A stretch of 64,000 bases of DNA, from assembly GCF_000016345.1 (NCBI RefSeq), contig NC_009379.1, positions 2,095,491 through 2,159,490 of the forward strand. The letters run 5' to 3'. Positions 44,619-54,283 of the stretch are shown here, one piece after another. The stretch is from Polynucleobacter asymbioticus QLW-P1DMWA-1. Its GTDB lineage: Bacteria > Pseudomonadota > Gammaproteobacteria > Burkholderiales > Burkholderiaceae. The position numbers were made by a program, and so were the translations under genes. Each line of letters begins with the position of its first letter. Position 1 is the stretch's first letter. Under the pieces are notes generated by a model, which saw only the letters and a program-made list of their open reading frames with translations, had not been told where the DNA came from and made no database searches.

Positions 44619-46823
44619 TCATTGCCCACTGGCAGAAGCTTTGGCTCGTGCCGCATGCAATTTTCTATAACTATCGATCATCTTGTGATGTCTATCGAGG
44701 CCTTCCAGCTTTGTACTGGTTGGTGTTAAACCAAAGAACCGGATGCCGCCTTCCACGGAGCCTACTACAGCATCCATTCTAGGATTACCAAACATGCGGC
44801 GGAAGTTGGCAATATAGTCCTCAAGCTTTAAATCCTCATTTAACTTTACCTCAAGCACTGCATCTAAGGCTTGGTAAAAAAGCTTTCGATCGATAGTGTT
44901 GTCGTTGTATTGAAGAAAAGCCCCGACCAATTCATGTGCTTCATCTAGTTGCCTCAAAGCAAGATGGATGAGTAGCTTGAGCTCAAGAACAGTTAGCTGA
45001 CCCCAAACCGTATTCTCATCAAACTCAACACCGATTAACGTAGCAATGTCACCATACTCATCAAGCTCATTGTTTTCTAAGCGCTCAAGCAATCCTTCAA
45101 GACCGACATTATCCAAGCGAGATAAATTCAAAATATCGTTGCGGAACAATAGCGCTTTATTGGTGTTATCCCAAATCAGATCCTCTACTGGATACACCTC
45201 AGAATAACCAGGCACTAAGATGCGACAGGCAATTGCACCAAGCTCGTCATACACGGCCACATAAGATTCTTTGCCCATGGCTTTAAGAATGCCAAACAAT
45301 GTTGCAGCTTCATCGGCATTCGAGTTTTCACCATGGCTAGAGAAGTCCCACTGAACAAACTCATAATCTGGTTTTGCGCTGAAAAAGCGCCATGAAACAA
45401 TCCCACTCGAATCAATGAAATGCTCTACAAAGTTATTTGGCTCGGTTACCGCTTCGCTTGCAAAAGTAGGTGGTGGTAAGTCGTTTAAGCCCTCTAAACT
45501 TCGCCCTTGTAGTAGCTCAGTCAAGCTCCGCTCTAGTGCAACCTCTAAGCTTGGATGAGCGCCGAATGAGGCAAACACGCCACCTGTTCGAGGATTCATT
45601 AAAGTGACGCACATTACCGGATAAATGCCGCCCAGCGATGCATCTTTTACCAATACTGGGAAGCCCTGTTCCTCTAGGCCCTGAATGCCGGCAAGAATCC
45701 TTGGGTACTTAGCTATTACCTCCTGCGGCACATCTGGCAAAGCAATTTCGCCTTCCAGAATTTCACGCTTGACGGCGCGTTCGAAAATCTCTGACAAGCA
45801 TTGCACTTGCGCCTCAGCCAGTGTATTACCAGCACTCATGCCATTACTGACAAAGAGGTTCTCAATTAAGTTGGAAGGAAAATAAACTACCCTCCCATCA
45901 GACTGACGAATGTATGGCAATGAGCAGATGCCACGGTCTACATTGCCAGAATTGGTATCAATCAGATGTATTGCGCGCAGCTCTCCGTCGGGGTCATAAA
46001 TTGTTCGACAGTAGTCGTCTAGGATTTCTGTTGGTAGTGTGTCATTCGGGCCAGGCTGAAACCAGCGCTCACTTGGGTAATGCACAAATTCTGCATTGCC
46101 AATGTCTTCACCCCAAAAAGTGCCCGCATAAAAATGGTTGTTACTGAGGCGCTCTATATATTCACCTAAGGCCGATGCTAAAGCGCTTTCTTTCGTTGAG
46201 CCTTTGCCATTCGTAAAACACATTGGTGAATGCGCATCACGAATGTGTAGTGACCATACATTGGGGATAATATTTCGCCACGAAGCAATCTCGATCTTAA
46301 TCCCAAGATTGCCCAAAACGCCCGACATATTGGCAATCGTTTGTTCCAAGGGTAGATCTTTGCCTGCTATAAAAGTACTGGCATCAGCAGCGGGCTTCAA
46401 GGCTAATAGGCTCTGTGCGTCGGAGTCCAGGTTCTCCACTACTTCGATGACAAACTCTGGCCCAGCTTGCACTACTTTTTTAACTGTACAGCGCTCGATG
46501 GAGCGCAAAATTCCCTGACGATCATTGGCAGAGATATCAGCTGGCAATTCAACCTGAATCTTAAAAATTTGCTGATAGCGATTGTCTGGATCAACAATAT
46601 TATTCTGCGATAGGCGAATATTGTCAGTTGAAATGTTGCGAGTCTCGCAATAGAGCTTTACAAAATACGCTGCGCACAAGGCCGATGAAGCCAAAAAATA
46701 ATCAAAGGGGCCTGGCGCCGAACCATCTCCTTTGTATCGAATGGGTTGATCAGCAATTACTGTGAAATCATCAAACTTCGCTTCAAGGCGTAGCTTATCG
46801 AGAAAGTTGACTTTAATTTCCAT
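44619..46823 (-). CDS. OsmC-YcaO fusion protein
   Basis: A 734-residue two-domain protein. Residues 1-140 form an OsmC-like domain (YFLASSALCAAYFVKLYCETR, with the conserved cysteine region). The rest is a YcaO domain with GKGSTKESALASALGEYIERLSNN, EAQVQCLSEIFERA and RSLTELLQGR, the ATP- and magnesium-binding parts. YcaO proteins activate amide backbones with ATP; the E. coli homologue is linked to ribosomal protein S12 methylthiolation. OsmC fusions are known in gammaproteobacteria. No peptide-natural-product genes are nearby, so a housekeeping role is likelier. Confidence 0.9.
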   Translation of the reverse strand: MEIKVNFLDKLRLEAKFDDFTVIADQPIRYKGDGSAPGPFDYFLASSALCAAYFVKLYCETRNISTDNIRLSQNNIVDPDNRYQQIFKIQVELPADISANDRQGILRSIERCTVKKVVQAGPEFVIEVVENLDSDAQSLLALKPAADASTFIAGKDLPLEQTIANMSGVLGNLGIKIEIASWRNIIPNVWSLHIRDAHSPMCFTNGKGSTKESALASALGEYIERLSNNHFYAGTFWGEDIGNAEFVHYPSERWFQPGPNDTLPTEILDDYCRTIYDPDGELRAIHLIDTNSGNVDRGICSLPYIRQSDGRVVYFPSNLIENLFVSNGMSAGNTLAEAQVQCLSEIFERAVKREILEGEIALPDVPQEVIAKYPRILAGIQGLEEQGFPVLVKDASLGGIYPVMCVTLMNPRTGGVFASFGAHPSLEVALERSLTELLQGRSLEGLNDLPPPTFASEAVTEPNNFVEHFIDSSGIVSWRFFSAKPDYEFVQWDFSSHGENSNADEAATLFGILKAMGKESYVAVYDELGAIACRILVPGYSEVYPVEDLIWDNTNKALLFRNDILNLSRLDNVGLEGLLERLENNELDEYGDIATLIGVEFDENTVWGQLTVLELKLLIHLALRQLDEAHELVGAFLQYNDNTIDRKLFYQALDAVLEVKLNEDLKLEDYIANFRRMFGNPRMDAVVGSVEGGIRFFGLTPTSTKLEGLDRHHKMIDSYRKLHAARAKASASGQ

Positions 46824-46879
46824 GGGGATAGCAGAGAATACATTGCCCGATGCTTATGGCAAAGGCTTTTCTGATAAGC

Positions 46880-47563
46880 CTATTGCTCGCCTTTGTTGCG
46901 GGAGGTATCGATGCCTAAAGCTTTGAGTTTTCGATACAGGTGGGTTCTCTCTAGACCAGTGTATTCAGAAATCTTGGTCATGCTTCCACCCATAATCTGC
47001 ATCTGATGCTCAAAATATGCTTTTTCGAAAAGATCCCTGGCCTCTCTTAAAGGCAGATCAAAGTAGGTTTTGGCAATACCGCTTATATATTCCCCTTCGG
47101 GCTGGGCCACAGCAGGCTCAACATTTAAATGCTTTGGAGCAACATTGATAGAGGCGCCTGATTGAACTACCCGCTCTTCAACCGGCTCCACATATTTTGG
47201 AGAACTCTCTAAGGCTTTAGTAACCGTCTTGAGCAGCTTTTGTAAGGCGATTGGTTTTTCTAAAAAGTTGAGGGCACCAATACGCGTTGCTTCCACAGCC
47301 GTGTCAATCGTGGCATGTCCAGACATCATCACTACTGGCATTGTTAATTGGCCAGTCTTGGACCACTCTTTGAGCAAAGTGATTCCATCTGTCTCAGGCA
47401 TCCAAATATCCAACAAGACAAGATCCGGTCTCATTTGCTCGCGAATAGTACGCGCTTGTGCAGCGCTTTCAGCGGCATACACGGTATGACCTTCATCCGT
47501 CAGGATCTCATTGAGAAGCTCACGAATGCCCATCTCATCATCAACGACCAAAATACTAGCCAT
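46880..47563 (-). CDS. ntrX: NtrX-like response regulator without AAA+ domain
   Basis: A 227-residue regulator: receiver domain (DDE near the N-terminus, phospho-acceptor in LLDIWMPETDG, Lys in EKPIALQ), a linker of about 60 residues and a C-terminal Fis-type helix-turn-helix (MTKISEYTGLERTHLYRKLKALGI). The sigma-54-activating AAA+ domain of classical NtrX is absent. It starts two bases after ntrY, its probable kinase. It may bind DNA without activating sigma-54. Confidence 0.88.
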   Translation of the reverse strand: MASILVVDDEMGIRELLNEILTDEGHTVYAAESAAQARTIREQMRPDLVLLDIWMPETDGITLLKEWSKTGQLTMPVVMMSGHATIDTAVEATRIGALNFLEKPIALQKLLKTVTKALESSPKYVEPVEERVVQSGASINVAPKHLNVEPAVAQPEGEYISGIAKTYFDLPLREARDLFEKAYFEHQMQIMGGSMTKISEYTGLERTHLYRKLKALGIDTSRNKGEQ

Positions 47564-47565
47564 AC

Positions 47566-49878
47566 TTAGGCTGCCTCTTTTGCTAAATTCATAAACAAAA
47601 TTGATACTTGCGCACCGACTACTTCTTCCCCGTGCATACGGTTGCGGATTTCGATTTTGGCGCCATGATCATCAATAATTTTTTTAACTACCGCCAAACC
47701 TAAACCTGTTCCCTTGCTCTTAGTTGTTACATAAGGTTCGAATGCCCTTGCCAATATCTTAGCTGGAAATCCAATACCGTTATCACTTATTGTTAAACGT
47801 ACTGCATTTTGTGCAATACCGCTTTGCTCTCCATAGGGCACCAATTCGGTTTTTACCTCCACTGGCTCAGACTGATGGCTGGCTTCTAAGGTGGCATCTT
47901 GCGCGTTTTGTAGCAAATTGTGTATGACTTGCCTGAGCTGAGTAGAGTCTCCCATGATCTCAGGACAATTTGGATCAAGTTGAGTACGCAAATGACTTCC
48001 TTCGTAGAGCCCTAAGATTTCTTTGGTGAGCGTATTAATGGACACTGGGCGTAGTTGTGGGGTCGGCGTCTTAGCAAAATCTCTAAAGTCATTCACCATC
48101 TCTTTCATCGCCTGAACCTGACCAATAATGGTTTCCGTGCTGCGATTGATCATCTCTTCCTGCTCAGGAGTGAGCTTACCGGCTAACTTGTGCTGCAAGC
48201 GCTCCGCAGAAAGCTGAATTGGGGTAAGGGGATTTTTAATCTCATGAGCAAGACGTCTTGCAACCTCACTCCAAGCAATTGATCTTTGCGCACTAACCAC
48301 ATCAGTAATGTCGTCGAACACCACCATACGTAATTCTGGAGTTAATTGGGTACCGCGTACAAATAAAGTAACGCCTAATTCACTATCAAACTCATTGGTA
48401 GCATGGAGCTGAATTTGTTTTTGCCAGATTGGAGTAGCCTGTTGACCATCCTTCATTGGAACGCCAGCCACCTCATTCACAACAGCAAGCTTCATAGTTG
48501 CAAAGCCGTCTTTGATGGCCGCCTCAAATTCGGAAAGCGCTGGATTACTGCTCAAGGGCTTACCGTCCAACAACGTGAGGTCCTGAGAAAAAATACGATC
48601 TGCACCGGAGTTGCTAGAAACTATGTTGTAGTTTTTATCGAAGATGCAAACACCAGCCGTTAAGCTGCCCAGAACCTTTTCCAAGAAGGCCTTAGATTCT
48701 TGTAGGGAGGTACGTGTGTCAGCAAGCTGTCTAGTCATCACGTTAAATTGGCGCGTGAGCATTCCTAGCTCATCGCCCGTATCCAACTCTGGTTTTGGCG
48801 ATAAATCGCCTTGTGCAACCGCCTGAGTACCCTTCAACAACATCAATAATGGTCGAGCTAATTGGCGCCCCAATAACAAAGCCAAAATCACTGCAACAAA
48901 TAACGCAAAAAAGAGTGTCAAGGTTAAGGTGCCAACAAACATCTTGCGCAAGCCGGTACGACCTAGTGCCTTCTCTTGATATTCAGTGTAGGCAGTTTCA
49001 ACCGCATAAATATTTTTGGCTAATGGTGCTGGAATGAAGCGCACTAATTGCAAGAAATATTTATCTTCAACCTCTTTATTGGAGTCCGCCTTACTTTGGC
49101 TAGTTTTTTTTCGCACGATAGGAATAAGCGCCCGAACGCGATAGCCGCGCTGACCCCCCTCCATCTCGATCGGGTCTAAAAAGGTAAGGCCTTTCTTTTT
49201 AAATGCCTCTGCAATGACATCAGCGCTAGGGGCGGGAAAGTATTTTTTGGGCCTTAATTCGCTGGTTAAGATCAAATTGCGCTGCATATTAAAAAGACTT
49301 ACTTCTTGGATTCCGAATTGGTTGCGGATCTTCATCACCATCGCACCCATCTGATCGGTGCTAGTGCCAGACGGCGCCTGCGCAACCTGTTCAGCAATAA
49401 AATTCCCTTCAGCCAAAATCTCTTCTTGGGCTACTCGTAATGTCACGCGCCCCAACTCAAGCCCGGAATTTAAGGCTGACTCTACCTGTACATCAAACCA
49501 AGTTTCAATGCTTCGAGATACGAACTGAAGGGAGACTCCATACAAAATTAAGCCAGGAACAACTCCTACCAAAGCAAAAATCATTGCTAATTTGGCAATT
49601 AAGCGCGTTCCAAAATGGCCGCGATGCCAGCGCACTGCAATCACAATCACTAGAGTCAAAATAACCAGAATTAAGCATACGCCGATGACCATATTGGCTG
49701 CGTATAGCCAAATAAAGTAACGATCAAAGAACTCTGTATTCGAAGATGCAATCGAAAGCAAAACCAAAAGCAATAAAGCAAACGCGCCAATTAAGCCCAA
49801 GGCAATCGGCAATAATTTTTTTCTCCAAACCTTGGAGTCGAAAAAACTAGCTTTGAGAATGTTCGCGGAGGCCTTCAT
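47566..49878 (-). CDS. ntrY: NtrY-like sensor histidine kinase
   Basis: A 770-residue membrane kinase: four N-terminal hydrophobic segments around a periplasmic region, HAMP (RPLLMLLKGTQAVAQGDL), PAS, then the dimerisation box RRLAHEIKNPLTPIQLSAERL with the phospho-histidine and the ATPase N, G1 and G2 boxes (NLLQNAQDA, DNGIGFP, GTGLGLAVV). NtrYX systems respond to nitrogen, redox or oxygen state. It overlaps the DUF4390 gene by four bases in an rsmB-DUF4390-ntrY-ntrX operon. Confidence 0.94.
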   Translation of the reverse strand: MKASANILKASFFDSKVWRKKLLPIALGLIGAFALLLLVLLSIASSNTEFFDRYFIWLYAANMVIGVCLILVILTLVIVIAVRWHRGHFGTRLIAKLAMIFALVGVVPGLILYGVSLQFVSRSIETWFDVQVESALNSGLELGRVTLRVAQEEILAEGNFIAEQVAQAPSGTSTDQMGAMVMKIRNQFGIQEVSLFNMQRNLILTSELRPKKYFPAPSADVIAEAFKKKGLTFLDPIEMEGGQRGYRVRALIPIVRKKTSQSKADSNKEVEDKYFLQLVRFIPAPLAKNIYAVETAYTEYQEKALGRTGLRKMFVGTLTLTLFFALFVAVILALLLGRQLARPLLMLLKGTQAVAQGDLSPKPELDTGDELGMLTRQFNVMTRQLADTRTSLQESKAFLEKVLGSLTAGVCIFDKNYNIVSSNSGADRIFSQDLTLLDGKPLSSNPALSEFEAAIKDGFATMKLAVVNEVAGVPMKDGQQATPIWQKQIQLHATNEFDSELGVTLFVRGTQLTPELRMVVFDDITDVVSAQRSIAWSEVARRLAHEIKNPLTPIQLSAERLQHKLAGKLTPEQEEMINRSTETIIGQVQAMKEMVNDFRDFAKTPTPQLRPVSINTLTKEILGLYEGSHLRTQLDPNCPEIMGDSTQLRQVIHNLLQNAQDATLEASHQSEPVEVKTELVPYGEQSGIAQNAVRLTISDNGIGFPAKILARAFEPYVTTKSKGTGLGLAVVKKIIDDHGAKIEIRNRMHGEEVVGAQVSILFMNLAKEAA

Positions 49879-50456
49879 TGCTTAATTGGGGTGGGCCCCA
49901 AAGGAGAAAAGGGGAAGCGAAGCCAGTCACTAGATACATTCCAATCGCGATTATTTAATGCATTGACCTGAAACGGCTTGGGGAGCTTACTTAAATCTAA
50001 GGTCATCCGTAAACCTGCAACATAAGACTTGCTGGTATCGAGCTGACCATTGTCAACGACTCTCCAACCACCAATACTGCCAACAGCCTGCAAGGCTTCT
50101 GAAATTGTTTTTGCTGAAAAAGTAAAGCCCTCCGAAGCAATGCGGTATTGCTGAGTAAGCGGCTGATAGGACAGGCGGGTTTGTCTTTGTGCAAATGCAG
50201 GTTTTTCATCAAACCAATACCAGCGTCCACGCGTTACATCGAACTCTGTTTGGAAATATAAAACTACCCCTTTGTGAACTGCATCTTCAAGTCCTGGTGA
50301 AAGTTCAATTTGAAATGCGGCACTTAAGAACCAGTCGTTTTCAACCCTTTCTAATTCGAAGGATTTAATTTTGATGCCCTCAGCGTTCGCGGTGCCCGAT
50401 AAAACACCCAACGCTATAAAACACAAAAGGATGAATTGCTTAATTCTTCGGCTCAT
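49875..50456 (-). CDS. DUF4390 exported protein
   Basis: A 193-residue protein with a signal peptide ending near ANA and the DUF4390 pattern (EDAVHKGVVLYFQTEFDVTRGRWYWFD...RLSYQPLTQQYRI). Members nearly always lie between rsmB and an NtrY-type kinase, as here with four-base overlaps on both sides. It may feed the kinase's periplasmic sensing; that is inferred from position. Confidence 0.9.
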   Translation of the reverse strand: MSRRIKQFILLCFIALGVLSGTANAEGIKIKSFELERVENDWFLSAAFQIELSPGLEDAVHKGVVLYFQTEFDVTRGRWYWFDEKPAFAQRQTRLSYQPLTQQYRIASEGFTFSAKTISEALQAVGSIGGWRVVDNGQLDTSKSYVAGLRMTLDLSKLPKPFQVNALNNRDWNVSSDWLRFPFSPLGPTPIKQ

Positions 50457-51769
50457 GGCCCATTTTTCTTAAACAAAGCATAATAAAAGCCATCATTTGC
50501 ATCGGTTGGCAAAAGCTGTCCTGGAGCGTCCAATCGTAACGCATTGCTATGTTCCTGAGCAAACCAAACCGCCTGATCCTCACCCTCCTCAGGAAACACA
50601 GAGCAGGTTACATATAAAAGAATGCCTCCAGACTTCAGCATTTTCCAGGCCTGGGTCAAAATCTCGCGCTGTCTTTGTTGTAGCACTGGAATATCCGATT
50701 CGCGCCTTAAAAAAGGAATGTCTGGGTGTCGAGCAACAATTCCCGAGGCAGAACAAGGGGCATCTATCAAAATTTTGTCAAAGGGTACGCCATCCCACCA
50801 CGCAGACTTAGAGGCGTCGCCGCGTAATACCTTTGCTTTTTCAGAATGTAAACGCAGACGATCTAAATTCCCCCCAATTTTTCCAAGGCGCTTGCCATCT
50901 AGCTCAAGGGCTCGCATTTGACAATCGGCTAACTCTAATAAATGTGCAGTTTTACCGCCCGGTGCAGCGCATGCATCTAATATCAACTCATCTGCCTGTG
51001 GATTTAATAAGGTTGCCGCTAATTGTGCTCCTGCGTCCTGAACGGATACTGCACCACTATAAAAACCAGGCAGATCTGATACAGGCACTGCATCAGGCAA
51101 TAACAGTGCAGAGGGCAATGAAATTCCTGCTATGGCATTTATTGGCTTTGATTGAATTCCTGACTCAGTTAATAAAGCCCGATATTCATCTCGTGAATAT
51201 TGTTTTTGGTTCACGCGCAAAATTAAGGGCGCCCGCTTTGCTTGGGCAAATAGAATGGCTTGCCAATCTTTTGAATAATTCCGTTTCAAACTAGCGCGCC
51301 ACCAGGGCGGCACAAACATGGCAATGGGGTCAGGCGGGTAAAAAGGCTTGTCTGCTACTGGCTGCAAAGCTAGGCTCACCTTGCGTAATACAGCATTTAC
51401 CAGGCCCTTGGCATACAACGTCTGGTCATACTCACCACAAGCTCTAACCGCTTGATCAACCACTGTATGTACTGCATAGCCTTTGTCATCCGCATCATTT
51501 CTTATGAACAATGCAATAGCAACGCTCAGTAAATGATCTACTTCTGGCGGCGGTGTCTTGGGAACAAATTGCTTAATAAGTTCATGAGAGCGTACCCACT
51601 TTCGTAAAGCATCGAAAGTTAAGCTTTGCACAATTGGTCGCTCATGAGCGTCTAACTCATCCAATACTTCAGTAAGCGAACGGCCGCTCATTACCTCGCT
51701 AATTGCTTGCGCCGCAATAGTAATCGCTTCAGAGAGCGGAAGGCTGAGTGTTTTTTTATTGTCGGTCAA
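50453..51769 (-). CDS. rsmB: 16S rRNA m5C967 methyltransferase RsmB
   Basis: A 438-residue enzyme: N-terminal NusB-like RNA-binding domain, then the methyltransferase with DACAAPGGKTAHLLE (S-adenosylmethionine site), DAPCSASGIVARHPD and the catalytic cysteine in TCSVFPEEGEDQ. It modifies C967 of 16S rRNA in the small subunit. It lies 25 bp after fmt in a def-fmt-rsmB order usual for betaproteobacteria. Confidence 0.95.
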   Translation of the reverse strand: MTDNKKTLSLPLSEAITIAAQAISEVMSGRSLTEVLDELDAHERPIVQSLTFDALRKWVRSHELIKQFVPKTPPPEVDHLLSVAIALFIRNDADDKGYAVHTVVDQAVRACGEYDQTLYAKGLVNAVLRKVSLALQPVADKPFYPPDPIAMFVPPWWRASLKRNYSKDWQAILFAQAKRAPLILRVNQKQYSRDEYRALLTESGIQSKPINAIAGISLPSALLLPDAVPVSDLPGFYSGAVSVQDAGAQLAATLLNPQADELILDACAAPGGKTAHLLELADCQMRALELDGKRLGKIGGNLDRLRLHSEKAKVLRGDASKSAWWDGVPFDKILIDAPCSASGIVARHPDIPFLRRESDIPVLQQRQREILTQAWKMLKSGGILLYVTCSVFPEEGEDQAVWFAQEHSNALRLDAPGQLLPTDANDGFYYALFKKNGP

Positions 51770-51794
51770 ACGAATTTACTCTGGGACAAAATTT

Positions 51795-52793
51795 TTACGC
51801 CTTTGTTTGAAAACACAATAATTTTTCTGGGGCATCTACTGACTGCAAGCAAGTCTTTGCGTTCATTTTTTTTCCACCAGGCTTTTGGGCTTCTAGTATT
51901 TCAATAACACCATCACCACAGCGCACGAACACGCCATCCTCGCTAAATCCAATTACCGCCCCGATGGGCCCAGCCTCACTATATGCGTCTTCATCGGCCA
52001 GGCGTGATTTCCAGAGCTTTATCGTCTCTGCATTCAAATTTGAGATAGCCCCAGGAAAGGGGTTAAAGGCTCGAATACGAGCATCAATTTCTCGCGCGCT
52101 CAAACTCCAATCAAGATCAGCCTCAGCTTTTAATATTTTCTCCGCATAGGTCACACCAAGAGCTGGCTGAGGTGTTCGACTTAAACCTTTCCCATCCTGC
52201 AAAAGCGAAAGGGCATCAACAATCAGCCCTGCGCCCAAAGCTGCCAATCGATCATGCAATGACGAACTTGTTTCATCTGAGGCAATCGCGAGATCAGCAG
52301 TTAATACAACATCGCCAGTATCTAAGCCTGCTTCCATCTGCATAATGCAGACGCCTGTTTTGGCATCACCAGCCTCTATCGCTCGCTGAATTGGTGCCGC
52401 ACCACGCCAGCGAGGCAACAAAGAGGCGTGGATGTTAAAGCTTCCAAATCGAGGTGCTTGCTGAGTAATATCTAAAATTTCTTGGGGCAATATCAATCCA
52501 TAGGCAACTACGACCATTGCATCGAAGTTGGTGTTAATCAATGCCCGATAAGCATCTTCAGCTTGTTGCTGTTTCTCTGGATCCTTGTTATTACGCCTGA
52601 GAGTCTCAGGCTGTAAGACAGGAATATTTTTTTCCAGCGCAAACTCTTTAACAGGGCTTGCTTGCAAGTGCATCCCCCTGCCAGCACGGCGGTCTGGTTG
52701 CGTCAGCGCCAAAACAATTTCATGGCCAGCAGCGTGTATAGCTCGCATTGCTTGCGCAGCAAACTCTGGGGTTCCGGCAAAAACAATTTTCAT
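51795..52793 (-). CDS. fmt: Methionyl-tRNA formyltransferase
   Basis: A 332-residue enzyme that formylates initiator Met-tRNA. The folate-binding N-domain has FNIHASLLPRWRGAAPIQRAI with the HxSLLPxxRG signature and MQMEAGLDTGDV; the C-domain is the usual OB fold. It starts ten bases after def. Confidence 0.97.
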   Translation of the reverse strand: MKIVFAGTPEFAAQAMRAIHAAGHEIVLALTQPDRRAGRGMHLQASPVKEFALEKNIPVLQPETLRRNNKDPEKQQQAEDAYRALINTNFDAMVVVAYGLILPQEILDITQQAPRFGSFNIHASLLPRWRGAAPIQRAIEAGDAKTGVCIMQMEAGLDTGDVVLTADLAIASDETSSSLHDRLAALGAGLIVDALSLLQDGKGLSRTPQPALGVTYAEKILKAEADLDWSLSAREIDARIRAFNPFPGAISNLNAETIKLWKSRLADEDAYSEAGPIGAVIGFSEDGVFVRCGDGVIEILEAQKPGGKKMNAKTCLQSVDAPEKLLCFQTKA

Positions 52794-52802
52794 TAAAGGC
52801 GC

Positions 52803-53318
52803 TTAGCGCTCACCCGCCAACTCTTTGAGGCGCTTTTTCATTTTTTGTGAAATACGTACTTGCTTGAGCATTGATAAGTACTCCACAAATACTTTCCCTT
52901 GAAGATGATCAAGCTCATGCTGCAGGCAAACTGCCAAGAGGCCATCGGCCTCCAACTCAAACTCTTCTCCTTTAAGGTTGAGTGCCTTCACTCTAATCTC
53001 CGCTGGTCTTTCTACTTCATCATAAAACTCAGGCACGGATAAGCATCCTTCTCGCCAGGATTTTTTCTCAGGGCTTGCCCAAACAATTTCAGGATTAATA
53101 AAAACCATTAATTCATTTTGGTCATCAGATACATCAATCACCACGATTCGTTCATGTATATCTACCTGAGTTGCTGCCAAACCAACCCCTGGGGCGTCAT
53201 ACATGGTGTCAGCCATATCAGCTACGATTTTCTGAATGCGCGCGTCTACCTGCGCTACTGGTTTAGCAACCTTATGTAAGCGCTGATCGGGGTAACAAAG
53301 AACAGTTAACAAAGCCAT
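52803..53318 (-). CDS. def: Peptide deformylase
   Basis: Metalloenzyme removing the formyl group from new proteins. All three motifs are present: [15 protein letters not shown] and QHELDHLQG. The ATG at 53318 gives the usual MALLTVL... start, about 171 residues; a TTG five codons earlier is also in frame. Divergent from dprA with 71 bp between starts. Confidence 0.96.
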   Translation of the reverse strand: MALLTVLCYPDQRLHKVAKPVAQVDARIQKIVADMADTMYDAPGVGLAATQVDIHERIVVIDVSDDQNELMVFINPEIVWASPEKKSWREGCLSVPEFYDEVERPAEIRVKALNLKGEEFELEADGLLAVCLQHELDHLQGKVFVEYLSMLKQVRISQKMKKRLKELAGER

Positions 53319-53389
53319 GTGGGAATTATCCAACAGAGCAAACCGTCTGTCCTGATTGCAGTCATTTATGCAGCGATCAAAATTGAGCG

Positions 53390-54079
53390 ATGCATATCCC
53401 GATTACCCCAAAAACCATTCAGGAAATTCAGAGGGGTAGCAAAAATTACCCTCTTAGACTTAACGATCTGGCAGACCCTCCGTCATGCCTCTATATATAC
53501 GGGAATATTCACCTCCTGAGCGCTCCCATGGTTGCCATTGTGGGTTCCCGTAAAGCCAGCATGGAAGGGCTAAAAGTATCTCGTCTATTTGCTAGAACTC
53601 TTTCAAAAGCGGGCCTACTCGTTGTTTCTGGGCTTGCTAGAGGCATTGATGGTGCGGCACACACTGGCGCGATGAGTCTAGGAACCGATTACCAAACAGC
53701 AGCAGTATGTGGCACAGGGCTAGATATGGCCTATCCCAAGGAGCACGCTGCCCTAGCCAATGCGATTGGCAATCAAGGACTCTTAATCTCTGAATACCCT
53801 GCCGGAACCGGCCCAAAACCTTACCATTTTCCCCGACGAAACCGAATCATTGCTGCCCTCTCCTTGGGGGTAGTTGTCATTGAAGCCGCCGAAAGATCGG
53901 GCTCCCTGATTACAGCGCGCCTTGCTGCTGAGCTGGGAAGAGAGGTATTTGCCCTTCCGGGCCCTATTTACAACCCCCTTTTTGGAGGATGTCATCAACT
54001 TATTCAACAGGGAGCTAAATTGGCACGTAATCCAGACGATGTCTTAGAAGAGCTTATTATTCCTAAAAACCCATTTTAA
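53390..54079 (+). CDS. dprA: DprA-like DNA-processing protein, short form
   Basis: A 229-residue protein consisting of the Rossmann-like DprA core: [37 protein letters not shown] and [12 protein letters not shown]. The family loads RecA on incoming DNA during transformation. Typical DprA proteins have about 360 residues with N- and C-terminal extra domains; both are absent here. The smg gene usually found between dprA and the topoisomerase gene is missing. Confidence 0.92.
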   Translation: MHIPITPKTIQEIQRGSKNYPLRLNDLADPPSCLYIYGNIHLLSAPMVAIVGSRKASMEGLKVSRLFARTLSKAGLLVVSGLARGIDGAAHTGAMSLGTDYQTAAVCGTGLDMAYPKEHAALANAIGNQGLLISEYPAGTGPKPYHFPRRNRIIAALSLGVVVIEAAERSGSLITARLAAELGREVFALPGPIYNPLFGGCHQLIQQGAKLARNPDDVLEELIIPKNPF

Positions 54080-54283
54080 TGTACTTTAAATGGTGTTTTT
54101 TCCAAAAATCTTACTTTTTTAGTGCCTCATGAGTAGCAAAAAAGGGCTTTTTTGGACTTTTCAATATTTATCGGTTAATAATAAAAAAGGGCTTATCAAT
54201 CGACCAAACCCTGATTTGGTTTAAATTGATCATCCTTTTTCAGTATTAAAAACTTCATTTCAGGCTCAAATTTAGGCAAACGC

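Noticed and set aside
53319..53519. 66-codon plus-strand frame before dprA
   Set aside because: It overlaps the start of dprA in another frame and matches nothing known.
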